Positions 21,379 to 34,882 of a stretch of 64,000 nt of DNA are shown here, piece after piece. The position numbers and the translations under genes were made by a program. The stretch is taken from positions 97,181,229 through 97,245,228 of the forward strand of contig NC_061115.1 of the NCBI RefSeq assembly GCF_002878395.1, in the 5' to 3' direction. The stretch comes from Capsicum annuum. Its lineage: Eukaryota; Streptophyta; Magnoliopsida; Solanales; Solanaceae. How positions within the stretch are numbered: position 1 is the stretch's first letter; each line of letters begins with the position of its first letter. Below the pieces are notes generated by a model, which did not search any database, was not told the origin of the DNA, and saw nothing but the letters and a program-made list of their open reading frames with translations.

Positions 21379-23653
21379 TACATCTTAGGTTTTGGCCTTA
21401 GAAATTTTTCTCAAAATCTATTCTCTAAACCCAATATGACTCCAGGGTATGAGCCATATGCTAGGGTAGGAGTGGTATGGTCCTATCATAAACTGAACAA
21501 CATTAGTTAGTGAAATGGTTTTGATCCCTTGAATGGTCACGACCTAGGGGTACAAGTGATAAGGACTGATATGAGTCATATCGATGACTCGTATGGTAGC
21601 CAGTGTTTGATCCTCCTGGTATTTCATTCTGCCAGGGATACGGATAATGGGTATGGATCATATGCTGAGTTTACGACTTGGTTAGATGAGTTATATGCTT
21701 GACATTGTCTGATCCAAAGGTTAAGGCCTAGGTACGACTGGAGTAAACCAATTATAACAAAAGGTACGACTCAAAAGAGGGTCAGTCGTATCCCTGTGAT
21801 AGGTTTTTACGAGACCTAAGTGGAGGTATTTTGGACATTTCCCTACTTACCCTAATTATGATACACCACTTCTAATACATTTATGAGGTTATTTACCCTA
21901 TTATTCAATTCATTAACACTTAAGAACTATTTCAAAACATATCATAATTCTCTCAATAGCTTTTGGGGCGAGAGAGCTAGGGTTTCAACTTAAGGATTGC
22001 TTTGGTGATTTTCTACCATCATCTTTCTTGGTTTAAGTTACGTATCTCTTCCTTACTTCTTACTTCTAAAAACGCATGGATTTTATAGATGTTTTCATGG
22101 TTTCAATGTTGCATGGTTTATGGTTTTCAATTATTAATTGGGTTTTTGTTCATAATGGCTTGGTAATGGTTTCCTATGGTTTAATTATGTATTCATATGC
22201 ATTATTAGTGGTTTTGGGCAATTGTTTTTCATGGTAATGTTTTAATGATCTTTGGAATTAGTTTTGGTTATATTATACCCCTAAGGTGTTTGATAAATTC
22301 TTACAAAGAAATGTTCATTGCATTGACTTCTTTGAATGGAACTCTTGCTTGCTTTCAGCTTATATATGACACTATAAATGGTTTAAATGGCTTACAAAGG
22401 TTAAAGTTTATTTGGCTATGCTTGTGGAGAACATAGAAGTCTCCCAAGTGGTTAATATGGTAAACGAAAAGGGCACTTGAGAGTTCCTTTAACCTAAATC
22501 GTTTGGCTATGGATAAATCTTGCAGGTATGGTTGGTATGACAATACCACTAATAATTGGCCTTGGTTAATAAATGGTAATTAGATTTTTTGGACATGGTT
22601 TCAATTTTGGCATTAATGGTGGGATGTGTAACTAAGCCGTAAAAGGTGGAGGTTCTAGGGGAACCAAAACTGGAAACTTATATTTGTCGATATGAGGGGT
22701 TTTTGTTAACCACGTACAAGTGTCATATTTTATATTGGAGGGATGTACTTGTCATCCCATGGGATATTTCTTAGTCGTGCGGCCACACGCACTGGGACTC
22801 TTTCAGCAGCGGGAACTAACCCCATATAGGCCATGGGTATGGTTAAATAGCAAGGTTGTACAACCCAGGTTAAAGGTTTTAAATGCATGCTAAACACGGA
22901 TTCCATTTTCCAATACTTTTATAAATATATGGTTGTATGAATCATGGATGGTTTTACTTGGTTTTTTAAATGGTATTACATTATCCTTATCCTGAGATAA
23001 ATGCTAGCGATCATTCTCTAGCTCGTCTATTGGCGGCTGTATACCTACGCTATGCAGGAACCAGCCTTTTAACTCCTCCTACATAGTGATTTATTCGGGG
23101 ATAGTATTTAGATTGAAGTGGTGAGCTTCCATCTTTTTAGAAGGATCTATTTCATGATATGGACATTCTTAGAAATTTTTCTTTTGATTTGGATATTAGT
23201 TTTGGACATGGTTAGGGTATGTCCCAACTGAATATTTGTATTCTTTTGGATAGAGGCTTTGTCGTACTTCTGGGAGTTGGTATGGGCGGGATCGGTATTG
23301 GTGTCGGCCTTAACATTGGCATTGGTGTTTGAGCTGACATCATTGCACAATAATTTTGGTTTTTCCATCCTATTACATTTTGGGTTTGATTATCATACTA
23401 TGTTTGATATTCTCCTTGGTTTGGTAGGGTTTGGATGGTTGGTTTGGTGCGAGTAGACTCAGTTGGGTCGATCACTGTTGCAACCCTATCCCAGAGTCTT
23501 CATGAGAGCATTTACGCAATCTTGTTATATGCTCGAAATTCAGCTTATCTAAGGCTGTGAAAGGTGGTTGGGTTGGGTTAAGGGGGTGGTACCTTATCCT
23601 GGTTGGACTTGGGATGCCCATTACGTCTAGGCCTTGGTTTAGGACGTGACATC
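21379..23653 (+). repeat. G3 3' LTR
   Basis: Starts TACATCTTAG and ends GGACGTGACA (plus TC), followed by AACTA and the resumed G2 LTR. It is the partner of 13981-16284; clear differences between the two include many transitions and small indels. Confidence 0.88.
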
Positions 23654-24893
23654 AACTAAGCATATTTAGGTCAACATGCCTTTAAGTGAGTGAACAAGGT
23701 CACTCTCATCTAATAGACCAACTAGAGTATTCTCATTCTAATCTTAAGATAACAAGACCATCTATCCATGGTTCGAGGCTATGAGTCAAATACCACACTA
23801 AACAAGTTCAATATCCTAAGTGTACCAACCATCCCAAGTATTAACATCTACTAATTCAACATCTAATACCCTGAAAAATCTTAACAAGATATGAAAGCCA
23901 TACCAAAATAAAGCTCAATCTAACTACAATCAAACCTAACCTACCTCGATTCCAAGTATATCTCACGAACCAACAATCTTTTCTTTCTCTTTATATGAAG
24001 CTTCTTCCACAAGCCAAGCTATAAACAACATAATCTAGGCATTATTACGAGAATAACAACACCCAAATTGCACCATTAGGCTTTGGGTCTAAAACAACAC
24101 GAAAAAACTCCCAGTGGATCCCACATACGAAAAATAAGTTTTCAGGGCCAACCCATTGTTCAAATACCATAAGGGAGTTATAACCCTTAAGAAATTTCAG
24201 CAAACAACCATATTTATGGCTAAAATGAAGACTCATGCCATATAGGGTTTTGGGTCTAATAATTAAGAAATCAACATAAAAAATAAAAGAATTCATAGTA
24301 AGACACAATTACACAAGATAATTATTCTCCCAATCAACCCACAAGACTCACTTTAAGGACTTTACACTATTAGGGTTTTAGAGATCAAGAGGGAGGCATA
24401 AATGACAAATTCTCGGCCAAAAGAGCCTTTAAATAGGCCTTGCCATAGACCTCAGGAGCAGCGATCATGGGCACACTCTAGCTGTAATTGTGTCCATTGC
24501 GATCACACCACTCCTCACGCGATTGCAGTATCTCGATCATTGGATGATAATTGAAACTTGGAATTTTTATTCTAAGTTTCAACCAAGGCCCAGGGATTTA
24601 TCAAGAGTCTAGTATGAGTAAACAAGATATGAAACCATATAACTTTTGACATTTTGGATGCATTGGCAAAGTTTGATTTTCCATCTGATATCGTTTTACT
24701 AAAGTTTTTACTCAGCATCCATTGGAAATCGATGAAGACTTCTCATAGGAAAAATGGTTCTAACAATCAAACGAACCATCTGGTAATCGAACTATCGGTT
24801 CCATCAAGCCATAAATTACTTGGGGCAGCCGTTAGAAAGCTCTAACAATGAAAATAAGTGGAAACATATGAAATGACCTAAAGGGTCATTACG
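23654..24893 (-). repeat. G2 5' LTR, second segment
   Basis: Homology to 5552-6800 resumes at the AACTA duplication and runs to the LTR edge GGTCATTACG at 24884-24893 (usual CA changed to CG). It contains the GC-rich piece near 24440-24540 with CATGGGCACACTCTAG, also present in the other LTR at 6378-6394. Confidence 0.85.
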
Positions 24894-27830
24894 CTAAAGT
24901 AGTCAAACTAAAATTTTAAGGCCTTCTAATCATAGTACAAACTAGTATTAACATAATTAGGATCTTTATTCCATATATCTAAACATGAGATGCTTATTTA
25001 TTATAAAGCAATCGTAAAGAAAGAAATTTGAATCATACCTTAAATCTTAGTATCAGTCTAATAATAAACCTGTCATAAACTATCCATAATAATAACACAA
25101 TACAGTAACAGCTAGCCTGGATAAATAATAACCAACCAGAACTTTCATAAAGAACCACCGATATAGGCTCAAAAGGTTCAACCAACAATCAGAGCCTATA
25201 CCTATGAAATCCCCCATAAGGCTAACGAATACAAGCACCACATAATATAAGCACCACATAATATACTACAAGCAACACTCATATCTATACATATATACCC
25301 CCATAAGACTGATAGATAAAAGTACATACTGGTGATAGGCAATACACATATAAGAAGGTAAGTCCATAATATCACAATCGACCTATGTTCCATAAAGTAA
25401 CTAAGTGTATACACATCTTCCAACTCAATGACTCACAAAGGCAGGATATACGATGATGTATCTTCTCCAACACAATAACTAACAAGTGAAGAGACCCCTA
25501 ATGGGTTCAAGAGTGCCTGGATACACCGACCTGGTCCCAATTAATGATTTCCAATAACCATCATCAGCATCAATCCACCAAGTCCGGTACCAGTAATACA
25601 TATATATATAAATGCATGAGTTAGAACTGTGTCTAAAAGAGTCTAAGTCCATAAATCCATTCCCCGAGGTATACTCCGACACTAAATTATCATAAAGTGT
25701 AGAAAAGATCAGAATCTCTCTCAATTGTGGTAAATAGTAGTGGTAATACCATGGACTAGAATCTATCTCAGTCAAATCTCTAAAATATTATTTTCAATCT
25801 CAATGCATATAAGTTATTCAATAAGATGGTACAATTTCCATTATGAAGAAATTTGTTATAATAGTGTTTTTTATTTAATTTTTGGGTTTTCTTATTCAAA
25901 TTACATAATCACATAGTCTTTACAAACTTGGGGCAGCCTAAAAAAATAATTAAGCTGATAAATTTTAATGGTGATAAGTGGGAATAAATCTCTTTTTAGG
26001 AAAAGAGTAGTTAAAATTATATTTTAGTTGGGAACGTACCATTTACCGTTTTAGCGAGCATAGAGGTAACAAATATATGCATGTCATCACATGTATCCAA
26101 ACAATATAACTGTAAGCATCATAATAAGCATCTAAACATCAATGAGATAAACCATATTTTCTACAAGGATAAATCACTTTCTATAATCCTATAAATATCA
26201 TGAACACGGCCTTGGCCTAATAATGTTCATATCGACATAACCATATCATCATAATTTGGGGAAAACCATCACAATCTATCTAGTAACGTAATTAATAATA
26301 AACACTATACTCAAATTCTATTAGTCAAAACTATGCCTTAAATGCTAACAACCTAGGGTAATAGGATCGTAGAACCATAATAAGTATTTCACTTTAAGGG
26401 TTAATTTCCCTTCTATCCCCTAAAAAAAAATTAGGCTAAGTCACGGTGTTCTACCTAATGTCACATCATAACATCCCTCTCTAACATGCAACCTATATAA
26501 TACACCATATCACAAAGAAGAGTAGACATAAGTCTACCTCGATGTCGAACCATAATTTTTCTTCACAATCCCAAAATGCCTTCACACTATCAAATTTGTA
26601 ATCTATATGTCTTTAGGAGAAAAATGAGACTCATATTGTTTTATTTAAAATAAGTCTAAAAAAAAGTCCAAAATGGGTTTGAAAATAAATGGAGTAAAAC
26701 CATAATTTTTTTTAAGAAATATATTCACAATACTTATGGGAGACTACAGCTAAAAACCCAAGCAAAAACGAAATTAAAACTAGGTTCAAATAAAAAAAAT
26801 CATTTTCAGGCTTTATCGGAAAAACCCCAAAACCCATTTTGAAATCAATAACTTGAAGCTTTTTGGAAGATAAAATAAAGGGGAAATTGATAATTATAAG
26901 ACAAGACAACTTATCCATGGAAGAAATCTCAAAAAGTCCTTTGGAATCATCCAAATCCGAGCTCCCAAGCCCCAAAAATGGTAAAAATAAGGTTTGATTC
27001 TTAGCTTGGGTGGAAATCATGAAAAATAAAATAAAAGCTCTTGTTAAATGGGAAAAATAGAGTTATAAATTGATAGACAATGATTCTACAAGAAAATTGC
27101 AGAGAAAATTGCCAAAATTACAGCTTTCTTGCTCCCAAAATTTCAAACATACGAATTTGGTTATTATACTCAGTGATGGTCGCTTAAGAGACATCGTCAA
27201 AGGGTCAAAATAATTTCTTAAGTGACCCAGTCAAATGATCAATGGTTCACTTTCGCGAACACACTAGAAATGTGTAAAACTTATTTTTGACCCCAAAATT
27301 CATTCGGAATCCTATGAACATGATCCAATAGTGAAATTTTATTGTACAACACGTGTTAGATCCAATAGAATCATCAAAACTTTCATCTAAGATTTTTTTG
27401 ATGAATGTTGGACCCACGCTATACTTCTATTTTTCATATAGTCTACCCAATAGTCCAAAATAAATTTGGAATCCTTAGTACCTGAACCAAGGGCCCCTTA
27501 ACTAAAATCAATGTTCTAGAGTTGATGGCACTATCAGAATTTGTTATTCAAGGTCATCTCCTAGGATTTTTGGTCTGAGAATAATCCTAAAAAACAAAAA
27601 CTTCAAAATAGGGAAATGACTATAAAATAATGATTTTAACCACTTTCTCGGCCTTCTCGCCACTGACCCTAGTTTCAAAAAGAAAAGAAAAACTCTCTCA
27701 GGTGAAACAAACTATCTGATACCTGAACCGACAGTTTTAATGAGTCACAAATGACCTGTAGCTATTGTACGAAGGCTCAAAATACTGAAAATGCATGCAA
27801 ATCAAGGAAATAACCTGAAGGGTCATTAAA
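24894..27830 (-). repeat. L-D: LTR-like block, probably part of a minus-oriented gypsy LTR
   Basis: No coding similarity in either strand. The right end reads ACCTGAAGGGTCATTAAA, which resembles the G2 LTR edge GACCTGTAGGGTCATTACA, and the next base begins broken gypsy integrase. This is what a minus-oriented LTR ending (or solo LTR) at about 27830 would look like. The left end abuts G2 without a recognisable TG. It contains a small duplication of AAGCACCACATAATAT near 25233-25265. Small open frames (25202-25423, 25479-25775, 26712-27020, 27777-27995) have no recognisable motif. Confidence 0.5.
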
Positions 27831-28928
27831 GTTGTTGGACTTTCTAAAATATTGAGGAAGTACAACTCTATATGGGTCATTGTGGATTGATTGACAAGTC
27901 AGCCATTTTATTTTGATAGTAATAGTTAATAGTGCATCTGTTGGCCAAGATTTATGTAAAGGAGATTGTAAGGTTGCAGGAGGTACTGGTTTCAATTATG
28001 TCAGATAGAGGTACTCAGTTCACCTTATATTCTTAAGAGTTATTCTAGTTAGGGTTGGCGTGTAAATTGGACCTAAGTACAATGTTTATCTACAGACCGA
28101 TTGTCAATGAGATTGAACTATCCAAGTGCTTGAGGACATATTTTGGGTTTGTATTATGGACTTAGGGGGTTAGTGGGACCAATACTTACCATTTTATGAA
28201 TTTCCTACAGTAATAGTTACCACTATAGTATTAGTATGACCTTTTTGAGGCCTTATATAGTAGAAGGTATAGGCCTAAAAGTTAGTGCTTTAATGCATTT
28301 AGAGGAGGCTTTGGGCAACTAAAAAGCTCAAGGATTTCTTAGAAATGGTAAGATTCATACAGGAACACCTCAGGGAAGCTCAGAGATGCAAAAATAATAT
28401 AGGGACATAAAGGTGAGAGATATAAAGTTTGAAAATAGAGAGAAGGAACTTTCAAAAGTATCACCAATAAAGGGTGTAGTGCGGTTTGGCAAGAAGAAAA
28501 AGTTTAGTCCAAGACACATTGGATCCTATAAGGTTTTAAAAGAAGTGGGGTCAATATCATAAAAGTTGGTTTTGCCTTTTAGTATGTCTGAGGTACACTT
28601 GATATTCTATGTTTCTATTCAAAATAAGTATCACTGGGATTGTGATTACATCATTCAATGGTATCCTAGCTTTTTTGATAAAGGGTTAACTTACAACATG
28701 AACCAATTATCATATTAGATAGAGATGAGAAAGTTGAAGACTAGTCATTCCCGTGCATTGGTTTAATGGAGAAACCATAATATTGAGAAGGAAACTTAGG
28801 AGATAGAGATGATCATGCACAAAAAATATCTACAGTTGTTCAGGTAGTTCTTTCAATTCCCTAACCTAGGAATGATATTTTAGACTGGACGTCCTTTAGG
28901 GATGAAAAAGTGACAAATTGGTATCAAA
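27831..28928 (+). pseudogene. G4 integrase remnant (gypsy)
   Basis: Fragments of a gypsy integrase core and C-terminal module are legible in shifting frames: YNSIWVIVD near 27865, VSIMSDRGTQFTL near 27990 (second catalytic Asp kept), SPIGW-like and EAQRCKNNIGT, then VCGLARRKS and KVGSISYKLVLPF-like pieces. Everything upstream of the core (gag, protease, RT, RNase H) is missing; the boundary is the LTR-like end of L-D. Very decayed, older than the other gypsy copies by eye. Confidence 0.7.
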
Positions 28929-30936
28929 TATAACAACCCAAATCATTGTTATGCTAAATTAGGAGATAAAATTTTAATTTAGTCCTTTCTTTTAAAATTT
29001 TTGAGAAATTTAGATCTAGTCTAGTGTCGGATGATTTCTTAGGGTGTACTAGTCTAAGAGAATCTGGTAATAATATGAGTATTGGTTGTGAAATTTTAGT
29101 TAAATATTAAATAGTTAACAAAATTAGGATGTCGTAACAACTTTTGACAGTTAAAATAGAGTTATACAAGTCTGGTTATATAGTTTACCATAAGGGATTG
29201 GCTCACGATGTCATATCTCAAGAAATGTATAATAAAATTGACATAACTAGAGAGAGGTCCCAAGATTCTTCCTCAATACCACTACAGTAAAAAATGGAAC
29301 CACTACAGCGGTACCACTATAGCAAGAAAAAAAGGTATCGCTACCATTAAATCCATTATAATGTTACAAACTGGTACAATGGTAATTTAACTGGAGCAAT
29401 ATTAACACACAATATTTTGACAATTTTAAGAAGTCAAAAAATGGTTTTAATTCTCTTAGTTCTAAGATATGAGTAAGGGCTCAGCAAGGAGTAATTTATA
29501 TAGAATTCTTGATATTTTTATCTTTGGAGGTATGTTTCTTATATTCTAAAGCTGAGTCACTTCTTAGAATTCATAGAAATTATTGGAAAACTTATTCATG
29601 GTGGAAGTGGGGGGTTTACCCCTAATTCATGAAATTTATTTAAATTGGTGGAAATAAGTATAAAATCAGTAGATAATGATTCTATGTATTAGAAAATACT
29701 AATAGGAGTATAATCTTAGTTGTTCATGCTAAATAATATAGGGTTCATGTGGTTTAAAGATCAAAAAAACCCTAAGATAATAATTTAAGGTAATTTTGTG
29801 ATTAAAATGGTTAGATATTAATCGTTAGTGGTTAAAGAGGGATTAATTTATTAATATTGGTATATAATCTTATTGTAAGATCAAGAGCAAGTGAAAGGTA
29901 AAAATAAGAAAAGCTTATGATCTAGAGGTGTTGTTGAGCAAGGAATCGAGGTAGGTTATGGTTTATTATAGCAATTAGACTTGTTTGACTCTATGCTTCT
30001 ATGTGAACTAAATATTGTGATGGATTTAAAGAACTACTTGTGATTATACATTTCATTAAATTTTCATACATATTGATATTATGGAGTTGATGATTATGAT
30101 TATATAAAACTCATGATGCTCATGAGGTTGATGATGATTATGATTTTAGGGACATAATGATGTTGATTAGATTGAAAAAAGAAAGGGATGGTGCACACAT
30201 CTTACATTCATATATTTATTCGTGTTCATTTAATGTCCAATTATTATTTTATGTGTGATAGAACTTGTTGTCAGTTTTGATTAAGTGAATACATACATAA
30301 ACATGATTTTGTATTTCATCAAATTGAAATATCATGATTCAACTTTTTTATCATAAGTTTTGTTATGATTGTTTTGTATCTATTTAAGGTACTTCTTCAT
30401 AAGGTGTAAGGTTGAGAAGGCCTATGATGCTTACCAGTACTTATTGAAATACTTATGCTACCCATTCTCTTCTTTTTATGGAGTGTAGAGCTTGTTTTGG
30501 TAATTAATACAAGACCTTGATTTTATCTAGCAATTCCAGACTCAGTTTCAAGGGTGAGTACTATGATTAGACATACTTTGGATCTTTTTATCATTGCTCA
30601 TGTCCCTTGTTTGAGACTTCGACATTCCATTAATTATTTCTTGTTATGTATAATCATTAAGCTTTAAGACTAGATTTTCTTAGATGTTCTTGTACGGTGA
30701 CTTTAGGTCCTGAAGATTTAATAAGTAGAGGATTCCACACTTTATTGATCTGCTGATGATTATGCTACTTTTACACTATTCTTATTTATTAAATTGTGGG
30801 ACTTTAGAACTATCAAATGATCATACAAATAGGATATGAATGTTAACTATTAAATTTGATTAGAGAGAGTTGGATAAGAATGGTTCTGCTATCATAGGTT
30901 AGGATAGGTGTCAATCATGACTGTTTGGATGTAACA
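28929..30936 (+). repeat. G4 3' LTR
   Basis: Opens TATAACAACCC at 28929 (from TGTAACAACCC) and closes GGATGTAACA at 30936, about 2.0 kb. The inner part has CTTACCAGTACTT near 30436 and the end has GATAGGTGTCAATCATGAC near 30905, patterns common at gypsy LTR 3' ends and matched in reverse at G2's 11466 edge (GTCGTGATGACACC). There is no second copy in the window for proof. Confidence 0.55.
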
Positions 30937-32421
30937 TGTGACTTACTTATTCCAAGATCTTCAATCTAGGTAGGGTATGGTTTAATCTATACTAGAATTG
31001 GGTTAGATACATATAATTACTGTAGTTTGATAGAAGACTTCATGGCTTGGCCTACGAGCATGGAGTTGTGATGGATAAAACATAAAATTAAAGTTATAAA
31101 GATATAATTATGTATTATTGTATTTTATATGGATTCCTTGATGGGTGTTTATAATTATATGACTTACTTGATGATTTACAAGTTTAACATGTGAGTGTGG
31201 CAATAGGTGAACTTGTAATCTATACAACTAGACCTTAATACTTTTTGGAGTATAAGATATTTTTTCTATAAAATAGTTAGGAGAATTAATTATTAGATGT
31301 GGTGTCATAACTTAAGAACATAAATTCAAGTTTGACTTAGTGCTAGAAAGTAGAAAGAGTGAAGGTGTATGACTCATGCTAGAATTGTAAGTTGAATAGA
31401 GCTGAGTGGTTGAACAATTGGGAAGTGGAGTAGTTCTTGAGCATAATGATATCTTGGGTACAAGGGTTACTAGTTAGTAATTAAATTTACCAGTTTTAAT
31501 AGGAATAAAATAGGTTTATATTTGTGAATGAAATAGAATATTGAATTAGAGTCTAGATATCAATTTTTATAGAATGTTCACTCCCAATAAGGATGCTTGA
31601 TTTATTGATCCTCGGACATGTTTGTGATTGATGATTGGGTTTGATAATGCTCATTTGAATAAGTGGTGAATTATCCTTTGGACATACTTGTGATTTCATA
31701 TGTGAGTGGATATTCATTATTTAGTTGGAATGATGGACTTGTTAATTATTGAATGCAAGTTTGGAAATTGATAACCCATAATGAGGTTAGGAGAAAAGAC
31801 CTTGTTTGATATACAAGTGTTGTTGATTTATATCATTAAGTGATTGTACTAACTATAGTGTTGTTTTTTTATTGTGAGATAAACTAATAAAGGTTGATCC
31901 TCATGGAATTGGTGGATTTCAGGAAGGATAAGGGTGGTATAACACTTAATTTGGGTTTAGGGTAGATGAAATTAGTTAACGGTCAAGTGTCAATACAACA
32001 CTGATTATTGGATTGGTTACTATGCTAACACTCATAGATGGACTGAGCTCAGCCATTATGGGCGATAATATAGGGTCCCTGTTGATGCTAGTATGTGTGT
32101 ACACCATAATATAGAGAGTTTGATGATTCTTTGAGTGGAATGACGTATGTTGATAATATATTATAGTTCCTTATATAGATTAATTATGTTTATGGTTATG
32201 ATTTTGCATTGCATAGAAGTGTGAATATAAGGTATGTAATGGATTATGTATAAATATTATTCTCTTGTGTGTATAGTTATATATATGTTGTGTATTGTAA
32301 TATCCCTTTTTGCATATTTGTTAATATCTTATTAATCATAATGGTTAGTACATTCCTGATGGTTTATGTTAGTAAATAGGAAGTGACAGTTGTAATAAAA
32401 GAGAATTAATAAGAGAGAAAG

Positions 32422-34684
32422 TGAAACACCCCAGACTTAAGCCTTTGCAAATTCCCTAAGTTCTAGGCTCTCTGCCCTTCTTATGACACATTATACAAGT
32501 TGTATAGTGTGGTTACAGGTCTAGTAACCCAAGTCATAATTAAATTAGTGTGTTATTACCCAAGTTCTATCTTGTTTACGAGATACTCCCCACGAGTCAT
32601 ATGATCATATGACGAGTGGTTTGGGTTCAGTCATAAATTGTCTAGTGTTTAAGCCCTTGGTGTTTTGTGCTGGTCACGACTAGACCATACGAGTCGTATC
32701 GTCTAATGAAGAGTGGGAAAAGGGAGTCATAAGTTGGACAGTGTTTGGTGTCCAATTTTCTCTCTTGGTGATGACTCAATGGAAAGAGTTGTATGTTGTA
32801 TTGATGACTCCCAGCCACCTATATACATTTTACAACTTGTAAGTTGAGGGTATTTTGGACATTTCCCACCCCAAGCCCTTATGACTCTATGTCTTATAAC
32901 ACTTTTTTGGTTATCTATTACACACTTTACAAGATCAAACACTCTAAACTCTCTCTAAAACTTCTCAAGAAAGATTAGGCTAGATATTTTTCAAAGTGGC
33001 CATCTAAGAGTTTAAAGATTGAATTCTCTCTATGAATCTTCATAACTCAGGTATGGGGAATCTTCATAACTCAGGTATGGGAATCTTACTTCATTGTTAG
33101 TTCACTAAAATCATATGTGTAAGACATTGCTCACGAGTCATTAATAGTGGTTTTGGAAACCAAGGTTGAGGGTTTGAATAAATATTGTTTGATAATGCTT
33201 TCTCATGATTTAAATTATGATTATGTATGTTTTAAAAAGGGGTTTGAACATGTGGGTGCATGGGATTTGTGGTCTAACTATAGGGTCATGTTTAACCATA
33301 AAATATGATTGTTTTTTGTTTTGATAATGGTATGCCGTCAACCTATTTGTGAAATTATCAATCAGAATGATTTTGTCACATGATGAATTATGGTTTGAAC
33401 TAAGACATTGACATAAGAATGATAATGATTGGTAAATGGTTTTATGAAGGCCTTTTTGGCCATAAATTGATTTGAAATACTAAATTAGTTTGAGTCACTA
33501 AATGTTCAATTGAAATGGCCTCTTTCTTTAAATAATGGTTCGAGTCCCAAGTTTATTAATAATGGTTATGGAATGTTGTACGCTTACAAGTAAGGTTGGT
33601 ATAATGATGCCAACAGAATGCCTTTGCTAAGTAATTGGATTGATGGTTGTGTATGTGTAATGGATGTTTTAATTGGGATTTAAAGTGGTATGTGTAGCTG
33701 AGCCATGAAAGTGGAGTCTGAAGAACTAACACTAGAAACTACACAAGCCGGTGTAGGTGTATATGTGATCAGGAGGTTCGAGTCCCCCAAACTGAATATA
33801 TGAATGGGAGGTTTAAGTCCCTCAAATGAATAAATTGGTTATTAAGTCATATTCACTATTTTGGAAGGCTCAAGTCCCCCATAAGGGCATATACGGATAT
33901 GAATATTCTCTTATATGTGCGGCTACATGCACTGGGTCCCTTCTATCTAGGGTAAAAGTGGGACTATATAGCCTATGGGTGCCTTGTTATATGACGATTA
34001 TGCTACAAAACCCAGGTTAAGGTTTTCGAAGTTCATATTAAGCCTTGTTCCCTACCCCAGCATGTGATATTGTATACATATATGTATTTTATGTGATATT
34101 ATAGATAGAATGTTATATTGGTTTTGAACTGTCATCATGATATTATTTTATTCCTTTATCCCTGAGTTACATGCTAGCGCTTAAACCGTTAACTATCTCT
34201 GGACGTTGAATCCCTGCACGATGCAGGCAATGAAACTTCTTAAACTTTTCCTACGCAGTAATCAGGTGCTCGAGTTAGTTCGTGAGTAGACATTGAAGTT
34301 GTTAGTTTCAATACTTCAGAAAGCTTTATTTCATAGTTTTTATTTCCTAAGTCTTAGACCTTTCTTAGACTTTGTTTTGGCTACTATAGGGGGAATGTCC
34401 CGAAATTTCATCAATTTTAGATTTTATAGAGGCTTTGTTGGATTACTTTGGACTTGAGTGGTTTGGTTGATCGTTCTATGATGGATGGTTGTCCGGTTAC
34501 CAATGGATGGAATAGACATATGATAAATCATTAATTGTCTAATTTTACGTTATTTTGTTATATGTTAGAAATTTATCTGACACTTGAAGTTGTTATGCTG
34601 GCTAGGTTAGGTGTAGGGGTGATCTTCGGTCACCGTGGGACTTGATTTACCCATCACATCTAGGCCCAGGTTTAGGTGATGATA
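32422..34684 (+). repeat. G5 5' LTR
   Basis: Starts TGAAACACCCC and ends GGTGATGATA. It matches the 3' LTR along its length, for example CCTTTGCAAATTCCCT, TTACACACTTTACAAGA and GGTGATCTT near the end. A 24-bp tandem duplication (33034-33081) is found only in this copy. A 71-codon frame on the other strand (32727-32942) is partly mirrored at 42833-43120 because it lies in LTR sequence; it is not a gene. Confidence 0.9.
33034..33081. repeat. 24-bp tandem duplication in the G5 5' LTR
   Basis: GAATCTTCATAACTCAGGTA with TGGG occurs at 33034 and again at 33058. The 3' LTR has a single unit near 43212, so the change postdates insertion or is a loss there. Confidence 0.85.
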
Positions 34685-34702
34685 AAGTTGGTATCTATAC
34701 CT
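34685..34702 (+). promoter_or_regulatory. G5 primer-binding site (initiator Met tRNA type)
   Basis: AAGTTGGTATCTATACC directly after the LTR end. TTGGTATC is the intact start of the initiator tRNA-Met site; the rest has changed. Confidence 0.75.
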
Positions 34703-34882
34703 AGGTTTATGGTTAATTGGATATCCACACCATGTTAGGTAGAGTGTCTTTTATGGGTATGCAGCGCACGAGAGAGGCTATGAGACAGTTAAAAATGTTT
34801 CCCCTTTCTTGTTGTTCTATTTCGAGCTATAGAATCTAAGGACTTGGATTTCTCTAATTCCTATTTGCTTACTTTTTATATC

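Larger units (their letters stand above)
13980..23653 (+). mobile_element. G3: complete but decayed Ty3/gypsy element nested in the G2 LTR
   Basis: Two LTRs (13981-16284 and 21379-23651), a decayed primer-binding site, gag, protease, RT, RNase H, integrase, chromodomain-like tail and polypurine tract lie in plus-strand order. The flanks share AACTA (13975-13979 and 23654-23658), and G2 LTR homology resumes exactly there, as at 5552 in the other G2 LTR. One or two extra bases lie between the duplication and the expected LTR ends (T before TACATCC, TC after GTGACA), so the ends are mutated or the edges are off by one or two. All protein domains carry stops. Confidence 0.9.
4277..24893 (-). mobile_element. 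G2: Ty3/gypsy element with its 5' LTR split by G3
   Basis: Minus-strand order: 5' LTR (11466-13979 plus 23654-24893, split by G3), primer-binding site (11448-11465), gag, protease, RT, RNase H, integrase, tail, then a 3' LTR at 4277-6800 that lacks its last 1.2 kb. The two LTR copies match in order and length over the shared 2.5 kb (4277-6800 against 12690-13979 plus 23654-24893). Pol motifs such as SPGREIEF and PVEEATWEIRNEM differ from G1/G3/G5/G6, so G2 is a different gypsy lineage, possibly Tekay/Del-like. The RT core is deleted, so the element could not have moved after that. Confidence 0.85.

Noticed and set aside
32727..32942. Minus-strand frame similar to one at 42833-43120, suggesting a duplicated gene
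   Set aside because: The shared part is G5 LTR sequence in both copies (S1 splits the second); no known domain, and frames in LTR repeats are expected by chance.
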